Source: Stipa capillata
Lineage: Eukaryota; Streptophyta; Magnoliopsida; Poales; Poaceae
Direction: 5' to 3'
DNA length: 64,000 bases
NCBI GenBank assembly: GCA_019208055.1
Contig: JAGXJF010003783.1
Span: forward strand, 992,001-1,056,000
Shown one piece after another: positions 25,510 through 37,540 of the stretch. Made by a program: the position numbers and the translations under genes. Within the stretch, counting starts at the first letter, position 1; every line of letters begins with the position of its first letter. The notes under the pieces were generated by a model. That model worked only from the letters and a program-made list of their open reading frames with translations. It searched no databases and was not told where the DNA came from.

Positions 25510-28249
25510 ATGGGCGACGGGGTGGCTTTTGAGGCTGCCAGGAAGATCATCATGCACCCACTTTATGCATCAAGGTCTTCGCCGTGGCTTGACCTGAAGG
25601 TGTTCTATATAAGGGTGAGCAACTGTGTGGTGGATGAGTCTGCACCGGAGCGTCTCATGCTCAACCACATCCCACTGTCTCCTGATACAGTTATTGAGGT
25701 CAATGGGCGACGGAGCAGCATGCACACTGAGTTCATCTCGTCATCCCTCAGAAGGGACAGGATCGACAAGAAGATTGAGGAAGCTACATACGTGAGCACA
25801 GATAGTATAAGGATGACAGGGAGCGTGAGGTTTCAGGTGTTTGATAAGAATGGTCTCTTGCTCACAGGTGACCTTGAGTTATGCAATGCCAATGGAGTGG
25901 TTGGGGAATCGAAGAACAACACCAAGAAATGGAATATAAAGTGCCAATCATTAGCATCATGTAGTGGTTTCTTGAAGGGGAAGCTGTCCACAGGCTCGGA
26001 GTCTGTACATCCTGAGGTCGAGGTTTATGTTGCCGGCACTTTCTGTGGCACACCTATTATATTGACAAAGACGATCCAGTTTATATCACGGAGGAAGTCC
26101 CAGATGAAACTGAAGCTTGATTCCATCCCTGAGAATGAAGCAACTGAACAACAGAAAGAAAACTCACACGAGGACTCTTTGAAGGTACTTCTACTCATCT
26201 GCACAATCACCTTCCTCAAAACTTCCTAGTCGACATTTGATCTCATGTTTATCCCTTTTACCTTACACTGTGTGAACATTTGTGCCGGGGGAGGGCTGAA
26301 CTATTTTGGGCTTAAACGGCCTTTTCCCAATCCCGACACAGTACTGATAAGCCTATGGCATATTCTCTACAATAAACATCAATGGAAATGTATTTTGTTC
26401 AGAAAATATCCTAGTTTATCTAGCCAATCTAGCCATGTTCAGACTGCATATGACAAAAGTATTATTCCTGCAAGTATGCACAACTAGATTTCAACTTCAA
26501 AAACATAGATCAGCTCGTATTTTACCTATATATGTGTTTGTATATGGTAATTATAAACTAATACCAACCTATGTGTATCATTTCTCATGTTGATGACCAC
26601 GCAACCCACTTCACACATGGTTTGCATATGGTATGCATTGCAGCATGGTACCAAACCTAGAATAAGTGCTATCTTTATTTCTGAATGTTGTTGTTGGTTT
26701 GCGCTTGCCCTTGGTTCCTCATTTACGAGGATGAGCAATATGAGGTAATCTAGGATCTGATAACAGTCATTACGTAAGTTCAATACCTCTCTCATGATGA
26801 AACTTTTATTATGGTGCACATGTGGACAGATAGGTGTACCCATCCTTTGCTGGTGTACATTCCCATAAAATGAAATGAACTTTAGAAGCAACTGAACATT
26901 ACAGGTGTAAACGTCAATTCCCCTCCTCTGTCGAGCTCATAGACATATGTCCATTGGAACTGGGAACTTAATTAGCTGATTGATATTGTACCTTAAGACA
27001 TGTTCCCTATGAGAATTTCCGGTGCTCAAAAGTGTCAGTTCAAATCTTCAACAATGGAATCTCATGCAGATGCTACTATTGACTATTTCAAGTTAGAATC
27101 ACAGTACATACCTATGGATACTGGATAGAGTGTGTTGAGGTTGCTCTTGGCACTAGTTGTATCATTTAATAATATGTCAGTATGGAAAAGACAATTCAGT
27201 GTATCCATGGAGACATGGATATACCATTCGTTACATCAGTTTGCAGTTTCATTGGTTATAGGACATGGCCTATAACATATTCTTCAAGCCAAATCGGCCC
27301 TATTGATCCTACATATAGCATGAGGTTCACATTTTGATTCCTCAGGTGGATTAGCTAGGGTACCTCAATTCTATAGCTTCTAGGTGCACTTAGAGGCCAT
27401 TGCTGTTTCAAAGTACATGTGCCAATTGCCATGTGCTTGAGCTTCAACTAAATTGATGATTGTACAGCAGGCAAAACCTTAGCCTGTAAGGCTGAAAATC
27501 AGACTGGCAATATTCTTCACTTAGATTTCATTGGTTGACTGGGATTGATGCCCAGATTTCTTATGCTTCTGTGGCAGTTTTCCTGGTGCTGTCACAGAAG
27601 TTTTCATTCAGGTTACATGCTTGACCCTTGACTGTTGATCTGTGTCTACCCTTTACTTTTCTGCGTGTACTGACTCTACTCACGTCAAATTCTGTTCACT
27701 TGTTATTTTGTAAGAACACAGAACATGTTTTACTCTATCTATGCATGGGTGCTATCTCTTTTGTACACCAAATCCAAATTTTGATGGGGCAAATGGGATT
27801 TGTATAATAAAGCGACATGTATAGTGTAGGCATGTAGCAGATAAGCAGTATGTTCTGGTTGTATGCATGAATAGCTTCGATTGTGGTTTTCTTCTGTTTC
27901 TGTTTTGCAATCTTGTGAAAATGCACAACCAAAGCATGTTCTAATTTGGTTCTTATTATGCAGAGTTGCAGATATTTGATAGCATTTTTTCCTTTCCTCT
28001 TGCTCTTTTCAGGTATCAGAATTCCAGGATCCCAAATCTGAGACAGATGTGGATGTTGACTATAACAGCTTGTACTCAAGGCAGGACTTCCTAGAGGGCG
28101 AGGATGGTGAGCTTTCATGGTTTAATGCTGGTGTGCGGGTTGGAGTAGGGATTGGCCTTGGCATATGTGTGGGTGTTGGATTGGGTGTCGGTCTGCTGGT
28201 TCGGACATACCAAAGCACCAGTAGGAACTTCAGGCGGCGACTGCCCTGA
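25510..28249 (+). CDS. Plant protein of unknown function with C-terminal membrane anchor (At1g01500-like)
   Basis: Two exons, 25510-26184 and 28013-28249, join in frame (GT-AG, 1828-base intron) to give 303 residues. The N-terminal ~210 residues form a conserved soluble block, with phrases such as SPWLDLKVFYIRVSNC, PERLMLNHIPLSPDT and YVAGTFCGTPIILTKTIQF. A charged linker follows, then a glycine/valine-rich hydrophobic segment (~266-290), then RTYQSTSRNFRRRLP. That layout suggests a tail-anchored protein with a basic end. I recall the same layout in Arabidopsis At1g01500, named in databases as an erythronate-4-phosphate dehydrogenase family protein. I see no dehydrogenase motif, so I assign no reaction. 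The ATG at 25510 is the first in frame after the leader acceptor. Confidence 0.85.
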
Positions 28250-29598
28250 TGGCCAAACCATCCTATGAATGTAGATGTGTATTTATCTTATCCTTGTAGG
28301 GAACTAACTGTCCATCTTTCCTGTCATTGCTAGTGATAGATGAGTGAGGCTTTTTGTTCTTCCCTTCTGCAAGCACTCTGGGTATCTGATGCTTTCTTGT
28401 TTACAATGCCAATCATTTTTTGCTCCCTTGAGGTGTAAATGCGAGTCTGTATAGTAAAATAAGAGTCGACTGACTTGCTGTTACTGTGAGCATTAGATGG
28501 TTCTTTCTGGTTTTTGGAATTAATGTGTTGCTGAAGGAACTTAAGTGACCGACAAGTGCAGAGTGTGTGATCTGAGGGTGATGTTACACCTAATAATTGT
28601 TGCAAGTCATGACTTCTCGTACAGAGAACTCGATTAGGTGGCCAGTTATTTGTGTAAGATGGTTATGTGAGCTTTTCCCAGATTTTGGGCCAATTTACCC
28701 CTAGTGGATGCACCTTGCAGTTTGATACTTTTAGGTTTGTCATTAGTACTATATGTCTATGTCAAAATCTCCTAGAATATAGATCTTCAATTTTGTATGC
28801 AAGCTGGTATGCAATAGTCCTACTCACAATTTCTTGTTGTTTTGTAACTAGTTTTACTGTAATGATCATCCTTATCTGTGCATGAAGTATTTGTAGAAAT
28901 GGTATTTAAATGACCCTTGTGGACCCTTGATACCTAAGATGGTATAGTATGCCTGCTTTTGATAACCTTTGTACTACCAAAACGTGAGCATCTCTCCAAG
29001 CTTTGCAGTACTGGAAATGTTTGTTTACTCGTATATTATTGTTCTATTCAGATATCATTTTTAGATACATCATGACCTATACTTACCACCACAACGTCAC
29101 AACCATGTCCTTTACGTTTTCCACAAATCCACAATGGACAAGCCATCATAGTCAAACAGAAACCACTCCCACTACCACCTAATAAAAAGCTACAAGCCTC
29201 ATCCCTCAACAAGAGAAAAAAGCTACAAGCCTCGGAGATGATTATTCCAAACACAAATACTCTTCTCTTGTTGCTAGTTTGCTTGGGATGGAGGTGAACC
29301 GGAGATGCAAACAGGATACAGATATCATATGTAACTTCCAAGGCAATCTTCCACTCAACTGAAAGCATCCAGTGCAGCTAGAGATTGACATGGTTGCTCC
29401 CCAGATAAGACACCCCACCTCTCATCTGCAGCCCTCATTGAACCAAAAGAAGATGAAAATGAAAGCCTGAACACTCACCAACTTGAGGAAAAGAACACTG
29501 CACTGCATTTTTTTTCCTTCTGTTTCAGGCACCAAACTTGCCCGGTAGTTTATGGTGCAGTGCAAGGTAGTTGGAAGTGTCTTTGTTCAGAGGTGAGG
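28250..29598. other. Intergenic region and probable 5' leader of the DUF4378 gene
   Basis: The first few hundred bases should be 3' UTR. A short tandem phrase AAAAAGCTACAAGCCTC occurs twice near 29185 and 29219. A T-rich tract ending TTCTGTTTCAG at ~29529 looks like a leader-intron acceptor just before the next start codon. No gene was recognised. Confidence 0.5.
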
Positions 29599-32500
29599 AT
29601 GGCAAGGGTGCCTGATCTTGGATCGGACTTCGCCCAGAAGCTGCTGCAGGACCTCCGGCGGCGTCGGGAGAGGCTCGGGTTCGAGTCGTCGTCGACGCAG
29701 CAGCACACGGTGAACGCCTCCGCGCCTCGGGGTACGTTGCTCGCTGCCGGCGTTTGCCGTCGGTGTTTGCTTTGTGCAATTGGACTGGCAATGTGTTCTT
29801 GCTTTTGCATGCTCCTGTCGCTCCGATTCTGAAAGTGAGATTGTACATATTCCTGTCCCGATACCATAGTAATCCTGATCTGTTGATATTATTGTAATCT
29901 GGTTTAGAAACATTGAAGATTTCATGTTTATATGCAAGTTAGGTTCTGAAGGTGCTCCATGATAACTGAATTGCTCTTGTATTACAGATTCTTCTTCAAA
30001 TTCTCAGAAACCACTTCGAAGCCAGAAGCCACAACAAGGAGCTCCTCGAGCGAGGAGACCAGAAGCAGCAACGACACACAGATCAGTAAGCAAAAGTTCC
30101 AAACGATGATAAATCTGTTCTCAAATTTAACCACTAGTTTCACTCTCTCACGCCAATTTCCTCTGCACCTGCAGTACCAGCAAGGCAGCAATGCCATTAT
30201 CAGTGCCGGCAAGCCACGGCGCCGTGCCGCGCCTACCACCAATGCGCATGCCATTGTGCCATTCCAACGAGGAGGAGGAGGCAGCAAGCCGAAGCCTGTC
30301 GCAAACAACGTCGACGTGCAGATGGCGCTGGCCCTCGCGCTCAGCAACAGCGGGAAGCTCCACAACATCGAGCTCGTGGCGCGCAAGGGCTCCATATTCT
30401 TAAGAGAGCCGGACAGGGCGCAGGTGCATCGCCACCGTCGTGACGGGGGCTACCTCCTGCCTCCCGGTGCGCACGCCGGCGATGTGGCGATCGGGGTCCA
30501 GAAGCTGAACGACATACTCATGGCGTACTCTTCGGGTGCCGGTGCAAGGGACCTGAGCAGGAGGAGCTCGGCTGAGATCGGGAAGAAGCTCTTCAGAGGT
30601 GCCATGGACCTGGAGGAGTCCTTGAGCATGCTTGTGATGCTTCAAGAGGCCTCGGACTACATGGAAGGGTCCGAGGGTGGCAAGGTGCTGCTGCTCAAGG
30701 GCAAAGAGAATCGGAAGAGCTCAGCGGCGCGTTTGCCAAGTTCCGCGAGGATTGTAGAGATTGTTGATGAGGATTCAGAGGCCGAGGAGGCCAATAATGG
30801 GAAGTGCCCATCAGATGCTTCTATGCAGATCGTTGCTCACAAGAAGTCTCAAGGTCATAGTCCAAACAGTTGCTCAGTCTTGCAGTTCAGTACTGTTCCA
30901 AGCAACTCCAAGATCAATGCTTCTAAAGTTGAAAAGGATGGCTCAAAAGTGAGGGTGCCCAATGTGATTGCCAAGCTGATGGGGCTCGAAAATCTTCCGT
31001 CTGCAAAGGCAGTTGCGGAGCACAAGGGGACAGAGAAGTTTGTGAAATCTGAAGTTGTGCCAAGAAAGGAGATGAGAGCAAATGCAATGGACCGCAAATT
31101 ACCGATACGGATTGTAGCTTCTGAAAAGGTGTCACAGCAAAAGATTTTGTTAGGAGGAGAGTGGAAGACTGGCCTGACGAACTGTGAAGAATCTGAAATA
31201 GCCACTGCACTGTCAAATAGTTCGTCACATCCTGTAACTGATAAGCAAGTAAGGCAAACCATGAGACAAGTGTTGGGAAAGATGGTAGGAACAGAGAGAG
31301 GAGCTCATGAAAGACAAGAATTTAATGAGAGAATTATCCATGAGGACAAGTCACGTATTGAAGAAATCAAGCTGCAGAAGTCCGTCAGTGTTGGATGCCG
31401 CAGTGATGCAGGTAAAAAGATGGATTTTCTCAAAAGATTCAGGAAGAGTTCAGACAACAGACCAGCCATAGAAGATAAGCACACTACTGAAGAAAAGAGT
31501 ACGACAGTTGGAAAGAAGCAAGCCACAAGCATGAAGCGGTTGCTGGGAAGAGACAGTGAGACAAAATCAAGGAGGATGAGAGAAAAGTTTAACAACGAAA
31601 ACCTTGCCACTACAGAAGCCAAGGCTGCAGGAAAGAATGGCAAGACAGATCAGATTAAAAGGCAAGCACACAGTAAACATATTGGCAAACAAAGCATGAC
31701 GAAGAAAGCACAGAATTATCGTGAAATGCAGAGCGAAACACCTAGTCAGAACATAGAAGACAAGAAGTCACCGAAGTCAGAAGCAGCACGTATGAAAAAG
31801 AAGCCTGCTCATACTATCGTGACACAACATGGGAATGGCAATCATACAGAAGTAAATGATGTCAGTTTTAGCAAACCATCAGGTACCAGACATGGTGATG
31901 GCGGTTTTTCGGAAAAGTTGTCTAGAGTAGTGAAAGACAGCAGCATAACTGGATTGGCTTCCTCAGACCAATCAGTAAAGAAAATACCTGAAGAAATCGA
32001 TGATCCTACCATTGCTGTTGTACATATAACTGACGACGCAAAAGTCTTGGATCAGAGTGCAATTGCGGAGATAAATGTAAACTTGTCAAACTAGGCATCC
32101 TGCTTAAATTCTTCGTGTGCACATTATATCATTCTAACGAAGTGTTCGTTTTTTCATGAGAAATGCAGGGTGGAAGAATTAACAACACAGCTAGTGAAAC
32201 TACACAGATACTTGGCACGTTTACCCAGGGAGCACAGCAGCAGCAGGAACAAATGGTAGTGAAAGAGAAACTAGTGGATGGTACGCCTCTTGATTTATTG
32301 TCGTAAGTGGAAGACATAATGTTCCAAAAGCTATTGAGTGGACAACATTATGCTTTTATTGCAGGTTTGGATCATACTGTGACATCCAGTAATGCGACAT
32401 ATTTTCAAGATCACAAGATACATGTCGTTTCATGTGACTCATTCACAGAGAATCAGCTCCTGCTTATGAAAATGCTGCTGAAGGATCAATACTTACTCCA

Positions 32501-33002
32501 AACTGCGAAGGCGATTGTCAGAGTTCATGCTCCTGTCAATTTTGTTGACGCCACTGCGTGGAATTGGTTAGACAAAGGCAATGACATTCTTTCAGACGTA
32601 GGGAGTGAAGTGATCCGAAGGAAAGGTAAACGAACCGAGGCGATGGTAGAAGTTAGCATGATGCGCACAGCTTACCTGAAATTGCAGTATTTGGATGATC
32701 TTATCAGAGAATTGGATGATGACATTGAGAGTCTGAACATCTCCAAGAAACCTCATCAACAGAGTGATGATGGCACAGCTGAAACTTTGCAAATGATGCT
32801 TCACAGGGACATTCAAAACAATCATCCAGACGCCAACTCGACGTGGGATTTCGGTTGGAACCGCATATCGGACCTACCGATCGAGAAGAACGAAGTCGTC
32901 AAGGATTTGGAGAAGAACATTTTGGGTGGCATCATCACAGATGTAGCAAGGGATCTTATTGGGGTATCAATGCGCCATGGCTGTTGTCCTTGTGAGGCTT
33001 GA
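29599..33002 (+). CDS. DUF3741/DUF4378 (TRM-like) protein
   Basis: Five exons join in frame: 29599-29731, 29988-30085, 30175-32076, 32169-32280, 32365-33002, giving 960 residues. The start MARVPDLGSDFAQKLLQDLR was preferred over an in-frame ATG at 29560. Residues ~100-230 form a conserved helical block. The short motif IAKLMGLENLP at ~340-352 matches the VARLMGLE motif of DUF3741-associated proteins. The middle is basic, low-complexity and probably disordered. The last ~200 residues match the DUF4378 type, with ENQLLLMKMLLKDQYLL, FVDATAWNW and GGIITDVARDLIG. TRM-family relatives recruit TON1/PP2A complexes to microtubules; that role is inferred from the family only. The protein ends RHGCCPCEA, a cysteine cluster that might be lipidated. 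Confidence 0.85.
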
Positions 33003-35127
33003 CTGAATGTGAAATGTTACATAAGAGAGAAGATTTTTAAAGTGATTGAGGTTAGGCTAGTTTTTGGATCTGTACCATGTTTTTTCAATGTAAATAATTC
33101 CTATGAGTTTTCTGTATATAAAGGAAATGTGTGTGGAGATGGTTTTAGGCTATTAGCAACTAGGATTAAGAAAGCTGGTCGCACTTGGGAGTAGTATTTT
33201 CTGCTTGAATGACTGTAATTTTATATTACTGGCCCTTATGCATGGATATTGCTACAAAAATAATATAAATATATCTAACCACATGATATATCAGTTTCTA
33301 TACAAATCCATTACCATAAAAACTACTTTGAGTTAGAAAAAATAATGCAACTTATAAAGAACAAAATCATAAAAATAATCATATAGCATAGTTTGCAAAC
33401 CCTAAAAGAAATGGTGGAAATCGAGGAGATGGCTTCATGAGTCAGGAAGTTTCCTTTCGTAGAGAGATGGGATAACAGACAAATCATCACCACCAATTCA
33501 AATATTTATAGAAGTAAAGATAAAGACATGATACTGACTGTGGTTAGAAATATTGCAAGAAAATCAATCAAACAATCACATCCTTAGTTGTTCAAAGGGC
33601 AATCTAGTACAAAAATGATATTATCAAGTAGCCTAATTAATGTGCAATCAATATTAATTTACAGAGACTATTTTAGCGTGCAACTTGGGCTAAATTTGCA
33701 AGGGTCCACTTTAATACATGGGCTATCAGATTATAGTTGTATGAATTGTTTAAATTGTTCAAATTTCACAAACTCGTACCTTTTATATTGGTATAGATAC
33801 AGAAAAAGAATAATTTCATATTTATGTGCTTCATTGATTGTATACACTACAATTTTAAGAGCCTTTTGCTACTGCTGCATGATCTTCAAATCTTTCTTCA
33901 TTGACGACAAAATGTTTGAACATGCCGTGTACATGAAAAATCCAGCTACGCTAAGCAACAGTTCCTCATCCAAGAAACTTAATACTAGAAAACCCAATGT
34001 TGCTAACGGTTCCATTCTTTACATCGACGAGATCAAGCAGGAAGACATGAAGTTTGGATTGGCAACTGATCTCGACCCTCGTTTATTTGATCGGAAGTTT
34101 TGCACCTAATCAGAGTTTCCCGAAGGTATAACAACTAATTACTATTAGAAAATAGTTTCAAATTTTTTTTTACTATTAGAACATCAGAGAAAACTGCACC
34201 AAGAAAACAGAGTGCAACAACTTGGAAATAAAACGTACAATTGCTCAATCTGATGCGTACCTAGCACAGGAAAATAATTATTCGAGCCTTTCTTCTATAC
34301 TTCTCGTTCTAGAACCTGTGTTGTCAAACTTTCTAATGTTTGGCTGTCAATAGGTTTAAAATTATTTAGATTGTCTAGAGAAAAATTACTCTCCATTCGT
34401 GCGCATGGCTATAGTTTTTCATATGCAACTTTGATCGTTATTATTTGTATTAATATGTTAGTAAAAACATACTTTAAATTATATTAAAAAATTTCATGAT
34501 AAATTTAGTTTTACCATTTTTATCTAGCCAACCTATTTGTTAAAAAATATTAGTTGTCAAAGATAGAGAAGAATGACTGTATGCTTCTAAAATATCATTA
34601 TTTTTAATAGAGACAATATTTCATCGACATTCATATATTATTAGATCTATCATTAAAAGTACTTCTGATATATTATAATTTTATTAGTACATCGTAATAT
34701 AAAATTGTGAAAATAAACACATATTGAAGATGGCAAAAAGTTAAAAAAAAAGGTGAAAAAGAAGGGTAGGAGTAAAAAATGAAAAGATGTCTAGAAAGTT
34801 TCCATGGCCTTGAGCAAAGAGGCCACATCTATCGCGTGCAGCAATGCCCACGAGATGGCGGCTATCCTTGGGTTGCTCCTGTCCTGCGGGTCTCGAGTCT
34901 CAACAACCACTCTTGTTCCGAGTTGACATGCATGAACCCAACAGCGTGCACATCTCTCACCGGACCACATGAAGTCAATCGATCCATACACGTGCATACT
35001 CATCTGGATAGCCTGCCAGGTAGAACCTCGCCGCGCGCCGATGTTGAGCTTGACCCAGCCTCCTCGGCTCCTCCGACAGCGTCCACATCGACATCACAAG
35101 GCTCTCCGCGACGACCAAGCGCCACCA
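33003..35127. other. Non-genic AT-rich region
   Basis: After the likely 3' UTR, this is AT-rich sequence. A 173-codon + strand frame at 33588-34109 has a lysine- and serine-rich end but no recognisable domain or splice context. A minus-strand frame at 34791-35003 contains NPRIAAISWALLHAIDVASL, which looks protein-like and may be a gene fragment I cannot name. Confidence 0.45.
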
Positions 35128-35132
35128 GCTTC

Positions 35133-35517
35133 TGTTATGACCTGACCTGGGATGGGGTCAGATGTAACAATCGCAAGAATCGTTAGCAAGCAATTTGGGG
35201 AAGATTAGAGATGAGATGGAAAAGAGCAGATCAGGATGGAAGATAGTATTTTCATTTGTCAAAACGATGCCTCAATTGTTACATCTCACGCTTATAACGA
35301 TACCTACACTCGCTGTCAAACTTGGTTCGCACACCCAACACTGAAATAAACACACGTCTCAATAACTTAATGGTCCCCACTCACAGCAACGCTTGGTCAG
35401 CTCCGTGGCGCCTAACCAGTACCCGCCTTCTCCTTGTTGTTGCTTGCATCATCATCAATTTCGTCAGGCCACAGTGTTTGAAGCATAGTCGAGTTACCTT
35501 GACTCTGTGGCGTGACA
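35133..35517 (+). mobile_element. 385-bp solo LTR with 5-bp target duplication
   Basis: Starts TGTTATGACCTGACCTGG and ends GGCGTGACA, so it has TGT...ACA inverted termini. It is flanked by GCTTC on both sides (35128-35132 and 35518-35522). The size suits a short LTR of a copia-like or TRIM-like element. No second LTR or internal domain is present nearby, so an exchange between two LTRs probably removed the interior. Confidence 0.7.
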
Positions 35518-35705
35518 GCTTCTTCTGCACTTCTTTAGCACGGGCAGCCTCTGTTGCCTCTCAAAAATGCCAGCAGTTCAATGGCAACAGAATTAGTAAT
35601 CAGGGCCAGTTATATGTCTGGGCAATAAGGACACCCGCTCAGGACCCTCATATATGGTGGGCCTAACAATAATATCAAAAGGTATATACATATGTAGATT
35701 TAGGC

Positions 35706-35732
35706 CTGGTGCTACCTGGGCTGTAGCACCAG
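35706..35732. repeat. Perfect hairpin, 10-bp stem and 7-base loop
   Basis: CTGGTGCTAC and GTAGCACCAG are exact reverse complements around the loop CTGGGCT. No T-run or gene end is adjacent, so a terminator role is not supported. Confidence 0.7.
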
Positions 35733-36551
35733 TCCAACAGAGTTACAAAAAAGAGTATGTATTAGGTAACACAGCCTACAACTGTGAAGCCCATGAGCGC
35801 AGCATCACCAGGCCCAGCACAGTACCCTGCTTGCTCCGTTCCTGGCTCCGCCACTGCCATACGTAGTAGCAAGTCTTAACAACGTATATCCAACGGCTTC
35901 TAGAAAGATGGATGGTTTCTAAATCTACCCATGAATGCATAAATCTTGGTGGATTTGGGTTGGTTTGGATGGGTTAATATCATACAGTTTATACATGCTA
36001 CACTTTTAAACCGAACCCAAAAAAAATCCATGTTTGGTTCTAAATTCTCTTGCAGGTTAACGCTACCATATCTAGATCAAAGACGGAGCATGCATGCGTC
36101 ATCGGCTAATTGCTTGACGCCAAGAACGGAAAGGGAATATTTGACTAAAGAAGACACGAGAAATGAGCAATGCCAATGAGCAGGGTTGGAAGGGTGGATT
36201 CAAGGACAAACCACTTATCAACATCTCATACACTAGAACTCTCTATTTAGACATTCATACACTCTAGAAACTCTAGAATTCTCTACCAAGATATACGAGA
36301 ATACGACAATGTACATGGACATATATAAACACACTATAATACATTTAAGTGGTAGAAATTAATCTGTGGAGGAATGTAATTTTGTCTTTTTTTTTCTATG
36401 CTTTGCTAAGATTTGGGAGATGCAGTTTAACAAAAGATTTTTAAATGTTAGAAACTAACTATTTCAATAAGTTTCATAGGAATTGATGATCAAAGTGTAA
36501 CTTTAAGGACACCTAAGACAGCCTACATTGTGATAAGAGATAGTACTAGTG

Positions 36552-36651
36552 TACGTGAATTTTTCACCACAATTTGGTTATTTCATGCGAGACGACCTGT
36601 ATACGTGAATTTTTCACCACAATTTGGTTATTTCATGCGAGACGACCTGTA
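36552..36651. repeat. Exact 50-bp tandem duplication
   Basis: The unit TACGTGAATTTTTCACCACA... ending GACGACCTGTA occurs twice in tandem with a period of exactly 50 bases and no mismatch. This suggests a very recent duplication or an assembly artefact. Confidence 0.9.
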
Positions 36652-37540
36652 TAAGTGTAAGATTACAATTTTATTTTTGGAAACATTAAATACCATCTTG
36701 GAAATATGCCACTTCTTAGTTCAGAAATATGCCACTGCAATCGCCTAGCACGCGGTGAAGAGGATAAGGATAAGAAAGGGGGGGACAGAGTAGGGATGGC
36801 TAGAGAGGAGGAAGAGGGGATAGAGTAGGGAGCAGTCATGTAAGGAGGAGAGTGGTACATGGCAATCTGTTCAAACATGAAAACTGAACTGTTTGATGAA
36901 ACCAGGAGCCCCGGAAGGAGCGGGGCATGCAGGCTCAACCAAGCAGAGAAGACGGTCTGGTCATCACCAAAAGACAAACATAGACTTCTCCGAACAAATC
37001 TCCACCCATACCCATGCATAATCACCAACAGGGTTAACATAGTGGAACTATGGAACCTGATCTTTTGCAGCTTCTCAAGACGTATGGCAAACTTCGTCAA
37101 AATACATATAAATATGTGGCACATACAGCAAAAGAGTAGGGAGGATATTGCTGCAAGATGACCGCTACACAGCCATACCTATCCTGAAAAATGAATAGGG
37201 TGCTAGCCAACCATCTCATTCTTGCAAGCAATTTTCCGTCAGATATATGCCTGAGCAGATCTTCCAGATCGGAAGAAGCATATACTCACCTTACTGATAA
37301 AGGAAATGACCAATGAGGCTCATACATTGCCTGCAGTGGAAAGAACGGTAACTGGACACTGGAACAGGCATTACTGAACTCAGGTTTCCTTTTAGAAGCC
37401 TTCAGATCTGGCGAGCATCGTAGGACTTGCAGCTTCGGCATTTACAGGCAACCAAATGGAACTGAACTCAGACTGTCATATATTGCTCGGCAGTCAATGC
37501 AGTCTGGAAACGTTGATGAGAACTACTTATCAGCCTAGAC

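Larger units (their letters stand above)
35523..37540. other. Non-genic region between the solo LTR and the THG1 relic
   Basis: No coding region was recognised. It contains a perfect 10-bp-stem hairpin (35706-35732) and an exact 50-bp tandem duplication (36552-36651). A CT-rich stretch at ~36770-36850 reads as a short minus-strand frame without any known domain. Confidence 0.5.

Noticed and set aside
33588..34109. 173-codon plus-strand frame
   Set aside because: AT-rich with no known motif. The C-terminal part looks slightly protein-like, but this is not enough to call a gene.
34791..35186. Overlapping frames on both strands before the solo LTR
   Set aside because: The minus-strand phrase NPRIAAISWALLHAIDVASL looks like a gene fragment, but the family could not be named and no exons join to it.
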